From an uncultured Lactobacillus sp. (GTDB lineage Bacteria > Bacillota > Bacilli > Lactobacillales > Lactobacillaceae): a stretch of DNA of 64,000 nt. The stretch lies in contig NZ_CANBCQ010000004.1 in NCBI RefSeq assembly GCF_947367125.1, forward strand, positions 25,422-89,421, read 5' to 3'. Positions 43,521 to 55,617 of the stretch are shown one piece after another. The position numbers and the translations under genes were made by a program. The first letter of the stretch is position 1; the number at the start of each line of letters is the position of its first letter. Below the pieces are notes generated by a model. That model was not told the origin of the DNA. It saw nothing but the letters and a program-made list of their open reading frames with translations, and ran no database searches.

Positions 43521-44852
43521 ATGTCTGTTAAATGGGAAAAGACCGGCAAGACAACCGGTGATCTTACTTTTGATATTTCAAAAGATGAAATTAAATTAGG
43601 CTTGGACCAAGCTTTTAGAAGAGTAAAGAAAAACTTGCGTGTTCCTGGTTTTAGAAAGGGTCACGTATCTCGTGTGATTTTTGATCAATACTATGGCGAA
43701 GAAGCTTTATATGAAGATGCTTTAAACATTGTATTGCCAAATGCATATTCTGCTGCAGTTAAAGAAGCAGGTATTAAAGCAGTTGGTCAACCACAAATTG
43801 TTCCTGTATCAATGGATAAGGACAAGGACTGGACTATGAAGGCTACTGTTGCTGTAGAACCAGAAGTTAAATTAGGCGACTACAAGGGGATTGAAGTTCC
43901 TAAGCAAAATACTCGTGTATACCAAAAAGATATTGATGCTGAACTTGACAAGCGTCGTGAACAAAATGCTGAACTTGTTCTTAAGAAGGGCAAGGCTGAA
44001 AAGGGCGACACTGTTACTATCGACTACAAGGGTACTATTGACGGTAAGGCCTTTGAAGGTGGCTCAGCTGAAAACTACTCACTTGAATTAGGTTCAGGTG
44101 CATTCATTCCTGGCTTTGAAGATCAACTTGAAGGCCATGAAGCTGGCGATGACGTTGATGTTGTTGTAACTTTCCCTAAGGATTACGGTGCAAAGGATTT
44201 AGCTGGTAAAGAAGCTCACTTTGCAACTAAGATTCACGAAGTTAAGTCAAAGCAACTTCCTAAGTTAGATGACGAATTTGCTAAGGATGTTGATGATTCT
44301 GTAGATACTCTTGATGACTTGAAGGACAAGATCAAGAAAGACTTGAAGGAACAAAAGGAACAACAAGCAAACGACGCTATTCAAGAAGCTGCAATTGAAG
44401 GTGCTGTAGACAATGCTACTATTGACGAAATTCCTGATGCTATGATTCAAGAAGATGTTGATACTCAATTAAACCAATACTTGGGTAACATGCAACGTCA
44501 AGGTATTGATCCACAAACTTACTACAAGTTAACTAATACTAATGAACAACAATTGCGTGCACAATTTGCTAAGAATGCTGCTGAAAGAGTTAAGACTAAC
44601 TTAGTTCTTGAAGCTATTGTAGCTGCAGAAGACCTCAAGGCAACTAAGGAAGAAATTGACAAAGAAATCAAGGATCTTGCTTCAGAATACAACATGGATG
44701 AAAAGATGGTACGTAATACCTTATCAGATGACATGTTAGGTCACGACATTACTGTACGTAAGGCTATGGATCTTGTTACTGATAATGCTAAGCAAGTTGC
44801 TAAGTCAAAGCTTGAAGCTAAAGAAGACGATGACAAGAAAGAAAGCAAGTAA
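43521..44852 (+). CDS. tig: trigger factor (peptidyl-prolyl isomerase/chaperone)
   Basis: [12 protein letters not shown] ribosome-binding signature; [18 protein letters not shown] domain. Confidence 0.97.
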   Translation: MSVKWEKTGKTTGDLTFDISKDEIKLGLDQAFRRVKKNLRVPGFRKGHVSRVIFDQYYGEEALYEDALNIVLPNAYSAAVKEAGIKAVGQPQIVPVSMDKDKDWTMKATVAVEPEVKLGDYKGIEVPKQNTRVYQKDIDAELDKRREQNAELVLKKGKAEKGDTVTIDYKGTIDGKAFEGGSAENYSLELGSGAFIPGFEDQLEGHEAGDDVDVVVTFPKDYGAKDLAGKEAHFATKIHEVKSKQLPKLDDEFAKDVDDSVDTLDDLKDKIKKDLKEQKEQQANDAIQEAAIEGAVDNATIDEIPDAMIQEDVDTQLNQYLGNMQRQGIDPQTYYKLTNTNEQQLRAQFAKNAAERVKTNLVLEAIVAAEDLKATKEEIDKEIKDLASEYNMDEKMVRNTLSDDMLGHDITVRKAMDLVTDNAKQVAKSKLEAKEDDDKKESK

Positions 44853-44875
44853 TGGATATTGCTGATTTCTCACTA

Positions 44876-44901
44876 AAAGCGGCTATAGGCCGCTTTTTTT
44901 G
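44876..44901 (+). terminator. intrinsic terminator after tig
   Basis: AAAAGCGGC-tata-GGCCGCTTTTTTT. Confidence 0.88.
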
Positions 44902-44977
44902 TTGTTCGAGCTTAATATTTATCAATATTAGTTAATTTATGATAATCTAATTTTTGGTAGATATAGGAGGAAAAATA

Positions 44978-46252
44978 ATGGCAAATCAGTTTACAGATCA
45001 AGAAGAGATTAAATGCGCTTTTTGTGGTAAAACTCAAGACCAAGTCAAAAAAATGATTGCTGGAAACGGCGTTTATATTTGTAATGAATGTGTGGACTTG
45101 GCTAAAAAAATTATTGACGATGAATTGCGAGCAGATTCATTAAAAACAGCTCGTGAATTACCTAAGCCTGTTGAAATAAAAAAAGAACTTGATCAATATG
45201 TCATTGGTCAAGATCGTGCTAAGAAAGTATTATCAGTTGCCGTATATAATCACTATAAGAGAATCAGTCAAATGGACGTTGATTCTTCAACTGAATTGCA
45301 AAAATCAAATATTGCAATGATTGGACCTACTGGATCAGGTAAGACTTATCTTGCGCAAACTTTGGCTCGTATTTTGAATGTACCGTTTGCGATTGCTGAT
45401 GCAACTACATTAACTGAAGCTGGTTATGTAGGCGAAGACGTTGAAAATATCTTGCTTAAGCTATTGCAAAACGCTGATTACGATTTGGAACGTGCTCAAC
45501 GTGGAATTATCTACATTGATGAAATTGATAAAATTTCTAAAAAATCTGAAAATGTCTCAATTACCCGCGATGTTTCTGGTGAAGGTGTACAACAATCATT
45601 ACTGAAGATCTTAGAAGGTACTATTGCCTCAGTTCCACCTCAAGGTGGTCGTAAGCATCCACAACAAGAAATGATCAAGATGGATACCACTAATATTCTA
45701 TTTATTGTTGGTGGTGCCTTTGATGGGATTGAGCAAATTGTCAAGAATCGTTTGGGCAAGAAGACCATTGGCTTTGGTGCTGAAAATGAAGCAGATAAAG
45801 TTAATGCCGATGACTGGACTCGTCATTTAACTACAGCTGATTTGGTTAAGTTTGGCATGATTCCTGAATTTATTGGTAGAATCCCAATTATTACTACACT
45901 TGATAAATTAAATAGTAAAGATTTGGTTAGAGTATTAACTGAACCTAAGAACGCTTTAGTTAAACAATACAAGAAGTTGCTTTCACTTGATGACGTTAAA
46001 CTTAAGTTTACTGATGGCGCACTTAAGGCAATTGCTGACTTGGCAATTCAAAGAAACATGGGGGCACGTGGGCTTAGAACCATTATTGAAAATTCAATTA
46101 TGGACATTATGTATGAAACCCCAAGTGAAGAAGATATTGAAACTGTTGAAGTAACCAAGGATGTAATCACGCGTCATACTGAACCTAAAGTTACTCGTAA
46201 AAAGGATAAAAAAGAAAGCAGCAAAGCACAGGTAGGCGCTAATGATAATTAA
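44978..46252 (+). CDS. clpX: ATP-dependent Clp protease ATP-binding subunit ClpX
   Basis: CAFCGK zinc finger, [15 protein letters not shown]; start after AGGAGG. Confidence 0.98.
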   Translation: MANQFTDQEEIKCAFCGKTQDQVKKMIAGNGVYICNECVDLAKKIIDDELRADSLKTARELPKPVEIKKELDQYVIGQDRAKKVLSVAVYNHYKRISQMDVDSSTELQKSNIAMIGPTGSGKTYLAQTLARILNVPFAIADATTLTEAGYVGEDVENILLKLLQNADYDLERAQRGIIYIDEIDKISKKSENVSITRDVSGEGVQQSLLKILEGTIASVPPQGGRKHPQQEMIKMDTTNILFIVGGAFDGIEQIVKNRLGKKTIGFGAENEADKVNADDWTRHLTTADLVKFGMIPEFIGRIPIITTLDKLNSKDLVRVLTEPKNALVKQYKKLLSLDDVKLKFTDGALKAIADLAIQRNMGARGLRTIIENSIMDIMYETPSEEDIETVEVTKDVITRHTEPKVTRKKDKKESSKAQVGANDN

Positions 46253-46832
46253 AAGTAGTAGTTATGCTGTCAGTGCAGTTAGAGAGGATCAATATCCTAA
46301 GGATGATTTGCCTGAGATTGCATTATCAGGCCGTTCAAACGTTGGAAAGTCGAGTCTGATTAATACACTACTTAATCGAAAAAACTTGGCTAGAACCTCT
46401 TCACAGCCTGGTAAAACGCAAACCTTAAATTTCTATCTAGTCAATGATGAGTTTTATCTTGTAGACGTACCAGGATATGGTTATGCTAGAGTTTCACAAA
46501 AGAAACGTCAAGAATTCGGTGAAATGATCCAAGATTACTTGGAAACTAGACCTAACTTAAAGGGATTAGTAATTTTAATTGATTCTCGTCATGAACCAAC
46601 TAAAGATGATATTGCAATGTATAATTATGCTCAATATCTGAATTTGCCTATTTTAGTTGTATGTACGAAGATTGATAAAATAAAAAAGAGCCAAGTAAAT
46701 AAAGTAATGTCACGCCTGAAAAAGAACATAGATCTTAACTATGATCATGTGACGGTTTTGACATTCAGTTCTGTAACAAAATTACATGTAGCAGAATTGG
46801 GCAACTGGATTGAAGAAAAAATTAATAAATAA
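46242..46832 (+). CDS. engB: ribosome biogenesis GTP-binding protein YsxC/EngB
   Basis: [25 protein letters not shown]; downstream of clpX. Confidence 0.97.
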   Translation: MIIKSSSYAVSAVREDQYPKDDLPEIALSGRSNVGKSSLINTLLNRKNLARTSSQPGKTQTLNFYLVNDEFYLVDVPGYGYARVSQKKRQEFGEMIQDYLETRPNLKGLVILIDSRHEPTKDDIAMYNYAQYLNLPILVVCTKIDKIKKSQVNKVMSRLKKNIDLNYDHVTVLTFSSVTKLHVAELGNWIEEKINK

Positions 46833-46840
46833 AGAATGAG

Positions 46841-46872
46841 AAGGCTGTTAACTGAGGTTAGCAGCTTTTTCT
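46841..46872 (+). terminator. intrinsic terminator after engB
   Basis: AAGGCTGTTAAC-tgag-GTTAGCAGCTTTTT. Confidence 0.85.
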
Positions 46873-46955
46873 TATGAGAGGATTATTAGAATAAATCTAC
46901 TTAAAAGAAAGGGTGCTAAAATTAAAAGTATAGTAAAGAAAGTAGCAGCTTTATC

Positions 46956-47809
46956 TTGGATGACAATAAAACACAGAAAAAGACATTAACCATTTTAAGC
47001 CTAGTTTTGATGCTCATAACTACAGTTTACGGTTCCGGTAATGTCTCGGTTTCATACCGGCAAATGACTTATGTCGGTATTATTTGGCTTATTTTAGCCG
47101 GAATTTGTTTTTTCTTTCCAGCTGGGTTAATAATGGCAGAATACGGTTCAGCCTTTCACGATGCACAAGGTGGGATTTATTTCTGGCTTGCTGGCTCTCT
47201 TGGCGAAAAATGGGCTTTTATCGAAACTTTTGTCTGGCTGGCTAGACTTGGGTGCTTTGGCTAGTATCTAGTGCCTCAAGACTCTGGATTTTGATTTCAG
47301 CGCTAATTTTTGGTAAAGATACAACTCAGAGTTGGAATTTATTTGGCTTGCATGGAACGCAACTAATAGGTGTATTGGCGATTTTGTTCATGATCGTATT
47401 TACATACTTGTCATCAAGAGGAATGACCGGAATTAAAATCATGTCTTCAATTGGTGGTGTAATTGACAGTATGAAGCATTCCGAAAAAGACTTTCCCAAA
47501 GGTTTAATTATTAGTAGTCTATTTACGATTGTTTCTTATGTCTTGACTGATTTTTCAGTCAATTATCAAAGAGATATCGTTCAAACTGGTGCCAACACGG
47601 GTAATATTACTTATGTAGTTTATGGACGGTAGTGTATAGTATTTGTAGAAATAATTGTCTGCACGGGTATTATATTTACGGTTTTGCAGCCGCTTTTGGA
47701 ACATAGATATGCTACAGCTTTCTGAACTGGATTTGGACCAATCTTCTTTGGGTTAATATTTTTTTATCGTGTTTCAAAGAAAAAACATGGTTTAACTGAT
47801 TTAAATTAA
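46956..47809 (+). pseudogene. degraded APC-family amino acid permease
   Basis: Permease N-terminus (46956-47264) continues in another frame (47252-47632, IDSMKHSEKDFPKGLIISSLF) with apparent internal loss, then an in-frame stop and a C-terminal remnant TGFGPIFFGLIFFYRVSKKKHGLTDLN ending at 47809. Confidence 0.85.
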
Positions 47810-47812
47810 AAA

Positions 47813-47845
47813 AAGAGACTTGCTTATACAAGGCAAGTCTTTTTG
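47813..47845. terminator. terminator at end of dapF / permease remnant
   Basis: AGACTTGC-ttatacaag-GCAAGTCTTTTT. Confidence 0.8.
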
Positions 47846-47846
47846 A

Positions 47847-48851
47847 TTATGCTAAAGTTGTGATGTCATTGAATTCAGGTAAATTGTCGACGAATTTTTC
47901 ATAAGCATTTTGTTCATTGGTTTTAGTAATTTGGGCATTAGCCAGATTATTGTTTCTTAAATCCTCTTCAGCAATAGAAATTTGATGAGTAAAGGTAGCA
48001 TTTCCAATAAGTTCAATCCAGTAGTGATTGTTTTCATAATGAACAATGGTTTTTACCATGCCACCAGGATTATAAACGTTGATTGGAGTATCAAATTCTG
48101 CCATTTCCGGTTTAGTTAAACAAAATGCCAATGAGGTAGCAGACATTCCAGTTCCACAAGCGTTAGTAAAACCTACACCACGTTCATAAGTCCTCACAAA
48201 TAAACGATTCTTATCTAAGATCTGAGCAAAATTAACGTTAACACCATCAGTGAAGTACGGATTTTCACTATTGAGTCGTTTACCAATTATTCCTAAGATA
48301 GGACCAGTTATTTGTTTTTGATTAACAAAACTAATTAAATGAGGATTAGGTACGGCGATAGAAGAAAAGCGTAAACCGGGATAAAGTTCAGGAACAAATT
48401 CATCTATCAAACGATCACGTCTTAAATTGTCAAATGGCAAGGCTTCTTTATTGAAGTGGACAGGTGAAATTTCAACTGCAAAAGCAGGAACATTTGGAGC
48501 GAAGTCGTCGTCCTTTCTAACGCGGAGGCTAGCATTCATGGTATCAACCAAAAAATTGCTTTTTTGATACTTTTCACTTAAATAACGAGCAACAGTTCTA
48601 AGGCCATTGCCGCACATTGATGCTTCGCTACCATCGGCGTTAATAACACGCATTTGAGCTAAAGCATTTTCTCTGACGGGCTTGTTGATCACTAATACAC
48701 CGTCCGCACCACCAAGAAGACCGTTTTGTGGATTGGTAAGCTTAATAGTTAATTCTTTTAATTCATTGTCAGATAAATTTTGTTTCAGTTCAGTTTGATC
48801 AAGAATAAAAAAATGATTTTGTGATCCGTGTACTTTTAATAATTTAACCAT
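47847..48851 (-). CDS. dapF: diaminopimelate epimerase
   Basis: ASMCGNGLRTVARYL and TNACGTGMSA cysteine motifs. Confidence 0.95.
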   Translation of the reverse strand: MVKLLKVHGSQNHFFILDQTELKQNLSDNELKELTIKLTNPQNGLLGGADGVLVINKPVRENALAQMRVINADGSEASMCGNGLRTVARYLSEKYQKSNFLVDTMNASLRVRKDDDFAPNVPAFAVEISPVHFNKEALPFDNLRRDRLIDEFVPELYPGLRFSSIAVPNPHLISFVNQKQITGPILGIIGKRLNSENPYFTDGVNVNFAQILDKNRLFVRTYERGVGFTNACGTGMSATSLAFCLTKPEMAEFDTPINVYNPGGMVKTIVHYENNHYWIELIGNATFTHQISIAEEDLRNNNLANAQITKTNEQNAYEKFVDNLPEFNDITTLA

Positions 48852-48855
48852 GATT

Positions 48856-50217
48856 TTAGCCTTTCTTGAAAAATTGTTGATAAATAATTCTTACTGCTTC
48901 GTCTGCTTTTTCTTTTTTTGTTCCGATCATCATTGAGATTTGGGATGCACCTTGGTTGATCATGCGTGGTGAGATATCATGATCACCTAAGGAATCTAAA
49001 ATTTGGCGACTAACAACATGATACTTTTTCATTCCTTCGCCAACGACCATGATGATGGCATAATCGTCAATCCATTCGAGCTGATCTGGATTAATTATTG
49101 CTTGAATTTCATTACAAATTTGGTCAATTAACTGATCATTTAGAAAATCATTGTTGAAAATAATTGTAATGTCATCGATACCAGAAGGCATATGTTCGTA
49201 TGGAACATTGTGCTTGTACAAAATTTGAAGGATTCGCAAAGTAAAGCCAGCTTCTTTGTTTAACAAATATTTATGCAAATAAAGAGCTGAAAAGTGTTTT
49301 TGACTGGTTACGCCAGTAATAATATTATCTGGCACAAAGTCTTTATCTGGGACGATGATAGTACCAGGTTGATCAGGCTCATGGGTATTTTTGACATTAA
49401 TAGGAATTTGACCTTGAATGGCTGGAATCAAAGCTTCATCGTGGAAAACGGAGAAGCCAGCATAAGATAATTCTCGCATCTCGCGATAAGTCATTTTCTT
49501 AATGGATTGCGGATTATTTACGATATGTGGATTGGCTGCAAAAATTCCGTTGACGTCAGTAAAGTTTTCATACATATCAGCATGAAAACCACGTGCTAAA
49601 ATTGCTCCAGTAATATCAGATCCACCTCGTGAAAATGTAGCAATATTACCTGATGGCGTGATACCGAAAAATCCAGGAAAAATAATGTGTTCATCTGGTG
49701 TGATTTTTACTTGATCAAGATTGAGGTAGCTTTCAGGGTTAACTAAAGCATCGTTAGGCTCACCTGTAACTATGAGACCTGCTTCTGTTGGATCGAGAAA
49801 GCGACCTTTAATACCTTGATGTTGCAATATCATAGCAATTAAGCGCGCGTTAAGACGCTCGCCATGAGCTTTAAAAGCAGCCATTAAGTAGCTGGAATTA
49901 GGATAGTTTCGACTAGGTAAAGCTAAAAGAATCTCCTTGATGATTTTAAGTTCATCGTTAGATACACCAAAGAAATGTCCAATTTCTTGATAACGCATAA
50001 AAATTGTTTGAACGATTTCAGCAGTATTTTCGTTTTTGAGCGTCAGATTAGCATACTTAATTAAAAGATCTGTAATTTTGATGTCATCATCATTTCTTTT
50101 ACCTGGCGCAGAAACTACTACTATGCGTCTTTCAGGATCACTTAAAATAATATTTAATGCTTGTTCTACATTTTGTCCGTTAGCTAAAGAGCTACCACCA
50201 AATTTAACTACTTTCAT
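48856..50217 (-). CDS. lysC: aspartate kinase
   Basis: MKVVKFGGSSLANG, FSRGGSDITGAILA, ACT-like C-terminus. Confidence 0.95.
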   Translation of the reverse strand: MKVVKFGGSSLANGQNVEQALNIILSDPERRIVVVSAPGKRNDDDIKITDLLIKYANLTLKNENTAEIVQTIFMRYQEIGHFFGVSNDELKIIKEILLALPSRNYPNSSYLMAAFKAHGERLNARLIAMILQHQGIKGRFLDPTEAGLIVTGEPNDALVNPESYLNLDQVKITPDEHIIFPGFFGITPSGNIATFSRGGSDITGAILARGFHADMYENFTDVNGIFAANPHIVNNPQSIKKMTYREMRELSYAGFSVFHDEALIPAIQGQIPINVKNTHEPDQPGTIIVPDKDFVPDNIITGVTSQKHFSALYLHKYLLNKEAGFTLRILQILYKHNVPYEHMPSGIDDITIIFNNDFLNDQLIDQICNEIQAIINPDQLEWIDDYAIIMVVGEGMKKYHVVSRQILDSLGDHDISPRMINQGASQISMMIGTKKEKADEAVRIIYQQFFKKG

Positions 50218-50424
50218 AACATAATCCCCTTGAAGTGAAATTTCATAATTCGTTAACCAGAAAATGGATTTGAACTAAATTAATTTGAATTTTAGCATTA
50301 TTTTTTAATCTTGCAACAAAAAGTTGAGAATACTGGTCCTGGATAGAAAAGTATATATGGTATAAATTAAAAAATGATAAAAAGTATTGACTAAAATTTA
50401 ATAAGAATGTAGACTACATGTAAA

Positions 50425-50650
50425 TCGAAGAGGCGCAATTGACAAGAGTAACAATTATGAGTTCAGCAAAACGAAGACTAATTGTGAAAGGGGAGGTTGC
50501 CGAAGCTTAAACCGAGCTGAAGGGATAAGCTGGGTCGTGATTGAATAAATTACGGACTGTCGCGGACAAAATTCGCGGAGCGCTATCGACCATAAGATTA
50601 AGTGAAAACTAATCCATTGTTTGTTTAGCGCAGACAATGGATTTTTTTAT
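50425..50650 (+). promoter_or_regulatory. lysine riboswitch (L-box) with terminator upstream of lysA operon
   Basis: AGAGGCGC, AGTA, GGGGAGGTTGCCGAAG, CTGGGTCGTGA, GGACTGTCGC, GAGCGCTATC in the canonical order; terminator AATCCATTGT...ACAATGGATTTTTTT at about 50611-50648. Confidence 0.93.
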
Positions 50651-50686
50651 TGGGTGCTTCGCATGCATAAAGACTAGGGGCAATAT

Positions 50687-52003
50687 ATGAATTCACAAAT
50701 TTTAGAAAACCAAATCAATCAAGCAGGACATTTAACTATTGGTGGTGTTGATACAGTTGAATTAGCTAAAAAGTATGGCACACCTCTTGTTGTATACGAT
50801 GTAGAGCAAATTCGTAATCAAATTAGAGCTTTTAAAAAGGTCTTTGAAGAAGAAAACGTAAAATATGCAGTTAGTTATGCTAGCAAAGCTTTTGCTTGTG
50901 TAGCGATGTATCAAATAGCTGCGGCGGAAGGTGCTTATACAGATGTGGTTTCAGCTGGAGAGTTATATACAGCTTTGAAAGCTCATTTTCCAGTAGAGAA
51001 GATTAGTTTTCACGGTAACAATAAATCTAAGTCAGAGCTTGAAATGGCCGTTAAAAATCATATTGGTAAGATTATTATTGATAATTTTCATGAAATTAAG
51101 TTATTAGATCAAGTTTTACGTGAGCAAGATACCAAAATTGATGTCATGTTAAGAATCACACCAGGTATTTCAGCACATACACATGAATATGATCAGACCG
51201 GTCAGGTTGATAGTAAATTCGGCTTTGATTTAGAATCTGGTCAAGCTGATTTAGCCTTAGAACAAGTTTTAGCTAATTCAAGAATGAATATGATCGGGCT
51301 ACATGCTCATATTGGATCACAAATTTTTGAATTAAACGGTTTTGAGATGGCTGCCAAAAAATTAATGGAAGTTGCCGAAAACTGGCGTAGTCAATATGGT
51401 TATACTGCACAAGTAATTAATGTGGGCGGTGGTTTTGGAATTAAATATACTGCGGAAGATAATCCATTAAAACCAGAAGAATTTGTTAGAGCAATTGTTA
51501 AAACTATCAAAAAAGAAGCTAAGAATGCTGCCTTTCCTCTTCCAAAAATTGATATTGAACCTGGACGCTCTATCGTGGGTCCAGCTGGTTATAACTTATA
51601 TACAACAGGTAGTCGTAAGATTGTTCCGGGCCACTGTCCTTATGTGACTGTTGATGGCGGAATGGGTGATAATATTCGTCCAGCTCTATATGATGCAAAA
51701 TATGAAACAGTTTTAGCTACTGATCCACGAGCTGATTTGACAGAGCATGTAAGAATCGCTGGCAAATATTGTGAAAGTGGCGATATCTTAGCTGAAGATC
51801 AAGCACTTCCAGCAACTAAATCAGGCTCACTTTTAGTAATGCTTGATACTGGAGCATACGGATATTCAATGGCTTCAAATTATAACCGTAATGCTCGTCC
51901 AGCTGTTGTTTTTGCAGAAAACGGCAAAGCTCAGCTAGTCATTAAACGAGAAAGTCTAGAAGATTTAGTTCATTTAGATCAACCATATAATAATGAAGAT
52001 TAA
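50687..52003 (+). CDS. lysA: diaminopimelate decarboxylase
   Basis: PLP decarboxylase: YASKAF, VGGGFGIKY, EPGRSIVG. Confidence 0.96.
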   Translation: MNSQILENQINQAGHLTIGGVDTVELAKKYGTPLVVYDVEQIRNQIRAFKKVFEEENVKYAVSYASKAFACVAMYQIAAAEGAYTDVVSAGELYTALKAHFPVEKISFHGNNKSKSELEMAVKNHIGKIIIDNFHEIKLLDQVLREQDTKIDVMLRITPGISAHTHEYDQTGQVDSKFGFDLESGQADLALEQVLANSRMNMIGLHAHIGSQIFELNGFEMAAKKLMEVAENWRSQYGYTAQVINVGGGFGIKYTAEDNPLKPEEFVRAIVKTIKKEAKNAAFPLPKIDIEPGRSIVGPAGYNLYTTGSRKIVPGHCPYVTVDGGMGDNIRPALYDAKYETVLATDPRADLTEHVRIAGKYCESGDILAEDQALPATKSGSLLVMLDTGAYGYSMASNYNRNARPAVVFAENGKAQLVIKRESLEDLVHLDQPYNNED

Positions 52004-52022
52004 TTTTTAAAGGGGAAACATT

Positions 52023-52733
52023 ATGACAAAACTAGATGCAAAAAGTATTATCAATTATATTGGCAATGCTCCTAAGAAGACACCAGTTAAGGTCTTTATT
52101 AAGGGACAACTTGACCAAATTGATTTCCCGGAAAAGATCGAAAATTTCACTGAAGCACATTCCGGAGTGATTTTTGGTGATTGGAAAGATGTTGAGCCTT
52201 TTTTGAAAGAAAATCAGGATAAGATTCAAGATTACCGCATTGAAAATAATGCCAGAAATTCGGCTATACCTATGATCGATATGAAGAAATTTGATGCGCG
52301 AATTGAACCGGGTGCTATTATTCGAGATCAAGTAGCTATTGGTAAAAATGCCGTTATCATGATGGGTGCAATTATTAATATCGGTGCTGAAATTGGCGAT
52401 GATACCATGATTGACATGGGGGTTGTTTTAGGTGGACGTGCTATTGTCGGTAAACACTGCCATATTGGAGCAGGGAGTGTGTTAGCCGGCGTAATTGAAC
52501 CAGCTTCTGCTACTCCAGTTAAGATTGATGACAACGTAGTGATGGGTGCTAATGCGGTAGTGATCGAAGGCGTTCACGTTGGTGAAGGTGCTGTGATTGC
52601 TGCAGGTGCTGTAGTAACTCATGATGTAGCACCACATACGATGGTAGCAGGTGTCCCAGCCAAGGTGATTAAAAAGGTCGACGATCAAACCGAAAGCAAG
52701 ACAGGATTAGAAGATAATTTGAGAAAGATTTAG
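52023..52733 (+). CDS. dapH: 2,3,4,5-tetrahydropyridine-2,6-dicarboxylate N-acetyltransferase
   Basis: Left-handed beta-helix hexapeptide repeats; followed by acetyl-DAP deacetylase gene. Confidence 0.92.
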   Translation: MTKLDAKSIINYIGNAPKKTPVKVFIKGQLDQIDFPEKIENFTEAHSGVIFGDWKDVEPFLKENQDKIQDYRIENNARNSAIPMIDMKKFDARIEPGAIIRDQVAIGKNAVIMMGAIINIGAEIGDDTMIDMGVVLGGRAIVGKHCHIGAGSVLAGVIEPASATPVKIDDNVVMGANAVVIEGVHVGEGAVIAAGAVVTHDVAPHTMVAGVPAKVIKKVDDQTESKTGLEDNLRKI

Positions 52734-52735
52734 CT

Positions 52736-53890
52736 ATGGCAGTTTTAACTGAAAGCGAGTTAATTCAGATTAGAAGGCATTTGCATGAAATCCCTGAATT
52801 AGCTTTACAAGAAAAAGAGACGCATGATTATTTATTAGAAATAATCAAAGGATTTAATTCAGATTTTTTAACCATAAAAGTACCAGAAGAATTGCCTACC
52901 GCAATTTTGGTATTAATTAAAGGAAGCGATCCGCAGAGAACGATCGGTTATCGCACTGATATCGATGCGTTACCAGTTAAGGAGAAGACAGATTTAACTT
53001 TTTCATCAAAGCATCCAGGAATCATGCATGCTTGCGGTCATGATATTCACATGAGTGTTGCATTAGGATTACTTAGCTATTTCAGCGAAAATCAGCCTAA
53101 AGATAATTTGCTATTCTTTTTCCAGCCAGCTGAGGAAAGTGAAAGTGGCGGTAAGAAAGCATATGAAAGAGGAATTTTTCAGGAACAGTTTAAACCTGAT
53201 GAATTCTATGGCTTGCATGATAATCCTGAGTTGCCTGCTGGAACAATTGGTTGTCGTGAAGGTACGTTATTTGCTGGAACTACTGAAGTCAACATTGATT
53301 TGATTGGCAAAGGCGGTCATGCAGCTTTTCCGCAAAATGCTAATGATACGGTAGTAGCTGCGGCTAGTCTGATTATGCAAATTCAAACGGTAATTTCAAG
53401 AAGCATTGATCCCATTCAAAGTGGAGTTATTACTTTAGGCAAAGTTAGAGCTGGAACTATTAGAAACGTAATTGTAGGACAGACTCGAATTGAAGGAACG
53501 ATTCGGGGATTGACGCAAAAAATGATTTTGCAAATAGATCAACGGTTGCGAGATTTATGTGAGGGTATAGCGCGTAGCTATAATATGAAAGTAAATCTCG
53601 AATTAAATCAGGGTGGTTATTGGCCGGTAGAAAATAATCCAGAGTTAACGAAAAAATTCATTAATTATATGAGGAATAATCCTGAGGTTGATTTTATTGA
53701 GACAAAACCAAAGATGACTGGTGAAGATTTCGGTTTTTTGCTTGCAAAGTTTCCAGGAACTATGTTCTGGTTAGGTGTTGGTGATCCGGATTCACAGTTG
53801 CATTCAGCAACTTTGAATCCAGACGAAAAGAGTATTATGCGCGGAATTAACGCAATTAAGGGATTTTTAATCGATAGAATGGGGAACTAA
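52736..53890 (+). CDS. N-acetyldiaminopimelate deacetylase (M20 family)
   Basis: [39 protein letters not shown]. Confidence 0.92.
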   Translation: MAVLTESELIQIRRHLHEIPELALQEKETHDYLLEIIKGFNSDFLTIKVPEELPTAILVLIKGSDPQRTIGYRTDIDALPVKEKTDLTFSSKHPGIMHACGHDIHMSVALGLLSYFSENQPKDNLLFFFQPAEESESGGKKAYERGIFQEQFKPDEFYGLHDNPELPAGTIGCREGTLFAGTTEVNIDLIGKGGHAAFPQNANDTVVAAASLIMQIQTVISRSIDPIQSGVITLGKVRAGTIRNVIVGQTRIEGTIRGLTQKMILQIDQRLRDLCEGIARSYNMKVNLELNQGGYWPVENNPELTKKFINYMRNNPEVDFIETKPKMTGEDFGFLLAKFPGTMFWLGVGDPDSQLHSATLNPDEKSIMRGINAIKGFLIDRMGN

Positions 53891-53891
53891 T

Positions 53892-54827
53892 ATGGCTACA
53901 TTAATTGATGCAGATTTATTGACGGCAATTTTGACGCCATTTGATGAGAATAAAAAGATTGATTTTGATAGTCTAAAGAAATTAACAAATTATTTGATTG
54001 ATCAAGGTTGTAATGGTTTTGTGATAGGTGGTACGACCGGCGAAACACCAACTTTAACCCATGATGAAAAGATCGAATTGTATAAGCAGTTTGGTCAAAT
54101 CGTTAATGGACGTGCGGTTGTGATTGCCGGCACTGGTAGCAACAACACTGCCGAAACAATTAAATTTACCAATGAAGTAGCAGAAATTGATGGTATTGAT
54201 TACGCCTTAGTTGTTGTACCACCATATAATAAGCCAAATCAACGTAGCATGGTTGCTCACTTTACTGCGGTAAATGACAACGTTAAGATGCCATTCTTAA
54301 TCTATAATATTCCGGGCAGAACTGGCGTAAAGATGGAGAAAGAAACGATTGTCCAATTATCTCAATTAGATAATATTAAGGGAATTAAACAATGTGCATC
54401 CCTTGAAGAAATGGAGTATATCATTGATCATAAAGCAGCAGATTTTCAAGTCTTTACAGGAGAAGATACCCAAGCTTTGACTGCAAGATTGCTTGGAGCA
54501 AATGGGGTTGTTTCTGTAGCTTCTCATATCTATACTAAAGAAATGCGCCGGATGTATGATGCTTTATACGAAGGTAAATATCCTGAAGCAGCCAAAATTC
54601 AACGCTGGTTAACGCCTAGAATGCAAGCACTATTTATGTACCCATCGCCATCACCAGTAAAGGCAGTTTTAAATGCGCAAGGATTTGAAACAGGATACTG
54701 TCGCTTACCTTTGGTCGCCTTGAAAGATGAAGAAAAAGTAACTTTGGCTCAACATTTAGGCTTAGAAGATAAAGCTTTATTGCAAAAATTGCCATTAGAT
54801 TTAGGAAAGGATCTTGAAAATGACTAA
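53892..54827 (+). CDS. dapA: 4-hydroxy-tetrahydrodipicolinate synthase
   Basis: [19 protein letters not shown] motifs. Confidence 0.96.
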   Translation: MATLIDADLLTAILTPFDENKKIDFDSLKKLTNYLIDQGCNGFVIGGTTGETPTLTHDEKIELYKQFGQIVNGRAVVIAGTGSNNTAETIKFTNEVAEIDGIDYALVVVPPYNKPNQRSMVAHFTAVNDNVKMPFLIYNIPGRTGVKMEKETIVQLSQLDNIKGIKQCASLEEMEYIIDHKAADFQVFTGEDTQALTARLLGANGVVSVASHIYTKEMRRMYDALYEGKYPEAAKIQRWLTPRMQALFMYPSPSPVKAVLNAQGFETGYCRLPLVALKDEEKVTLAQHLGLEDKALLQKLPLDLGKDLEND

Positions 54828-55599
54828 AAAAGTATTAATTGCCGGCTTTACAGGTGCAATGGGGCAAAAAGCCGTGAACTTAGTTAACAATATGTCAGGC
54901 TTTGAAGTGGTTGCAGGGCTTTCTCCAATTGCAGAAGATAATCGAGCTCAATATCATTTACCTGCTGATGCTCAAATTTTTAAGAGTTTAACGGAAATTC
55001 CTGATAATTTGGCAGATTTTTGGATAGACTTTACTACACCTAAAGCAGTATACGAAAATGTAAAATTTGCATTGCAACATCACATTAGACCAATAGTTGG
55101 TACTACTGGTATGAGTGATGAGCAAGAAGCAGAATTAATCGAACTTTCTAAAAAAGAAAAAATAGGTGGTTTGATTGCTCCTAATTTTGGAATGTCTGCA
55201 GTTTTATTAATGAAATTTGCCAAAGAAGCTGCCAAGTACTTCCCAGATGTTGAAATTATTGAAATGCACCATGCAGACAAGAAAGATGCTCCATCAGGTA
55301 CGGCACTTGCTACAGCTAAGATGATTACAGAAAATCGTCCTGAACATCAAACCGCACCAGATGAAGTAGAAATCTTGAGAAATGTTCGCGGTGGTGATTA
55401 TCAAGGAATCAAGATTCACTCAGTTCGTCTGCCGGGCTATATTGCACATGAGCAAGTATTATTTGGGGGACCGGGTGAAGCGCTGACTATTCGTCAAGAT
55501 TCATTTGATCGTGGCTCATTTATGAGCGGAGTTAAGGTAGCTTTAGAAAAAGTTGATCAGTTAAATGAATTAGTAATCGGGTTAGAAAATATCCTTTAA
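54820..55599 (+). CDS. dapB: 4-hydroxy-tetrahydrodipicolinate reductase
   Basis: [31 protein letters not shown]. Confidence 0.96.
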   Translation: MTKKVLIAGFTGAMGQKAVNLVNNMSGFEVVAGLSPIAEDNRAQYHLPADAQIFKSLTEIPDNLADFWIDFTTPKAVYENVKFALQHHIRPIVGTTGMSDEQEAELIELSKKEKIGGLIAPNFGMSAVLLMKFAKEAAKYFPDVEIIEMHHADKKDAPSGTALATAKMITENRPEHQTAPDEVEILRNVRGGDYQGIKIHSVRLPGYIAHEQVLFGGPGEALTIRQDSFDRGSFMSGVKVALEKVDQLNELVIGLENIL

Positions 55600-55617
55600 A
55601 CATAAGGAGGGAAGCTT

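Noticed and set aside
50455-50637. 60-aa minus-strand ORF in the lysA leader
   Set aside because: Coincides entirely with the lysine riboswitch aptamer and terminator; no coding evidence.
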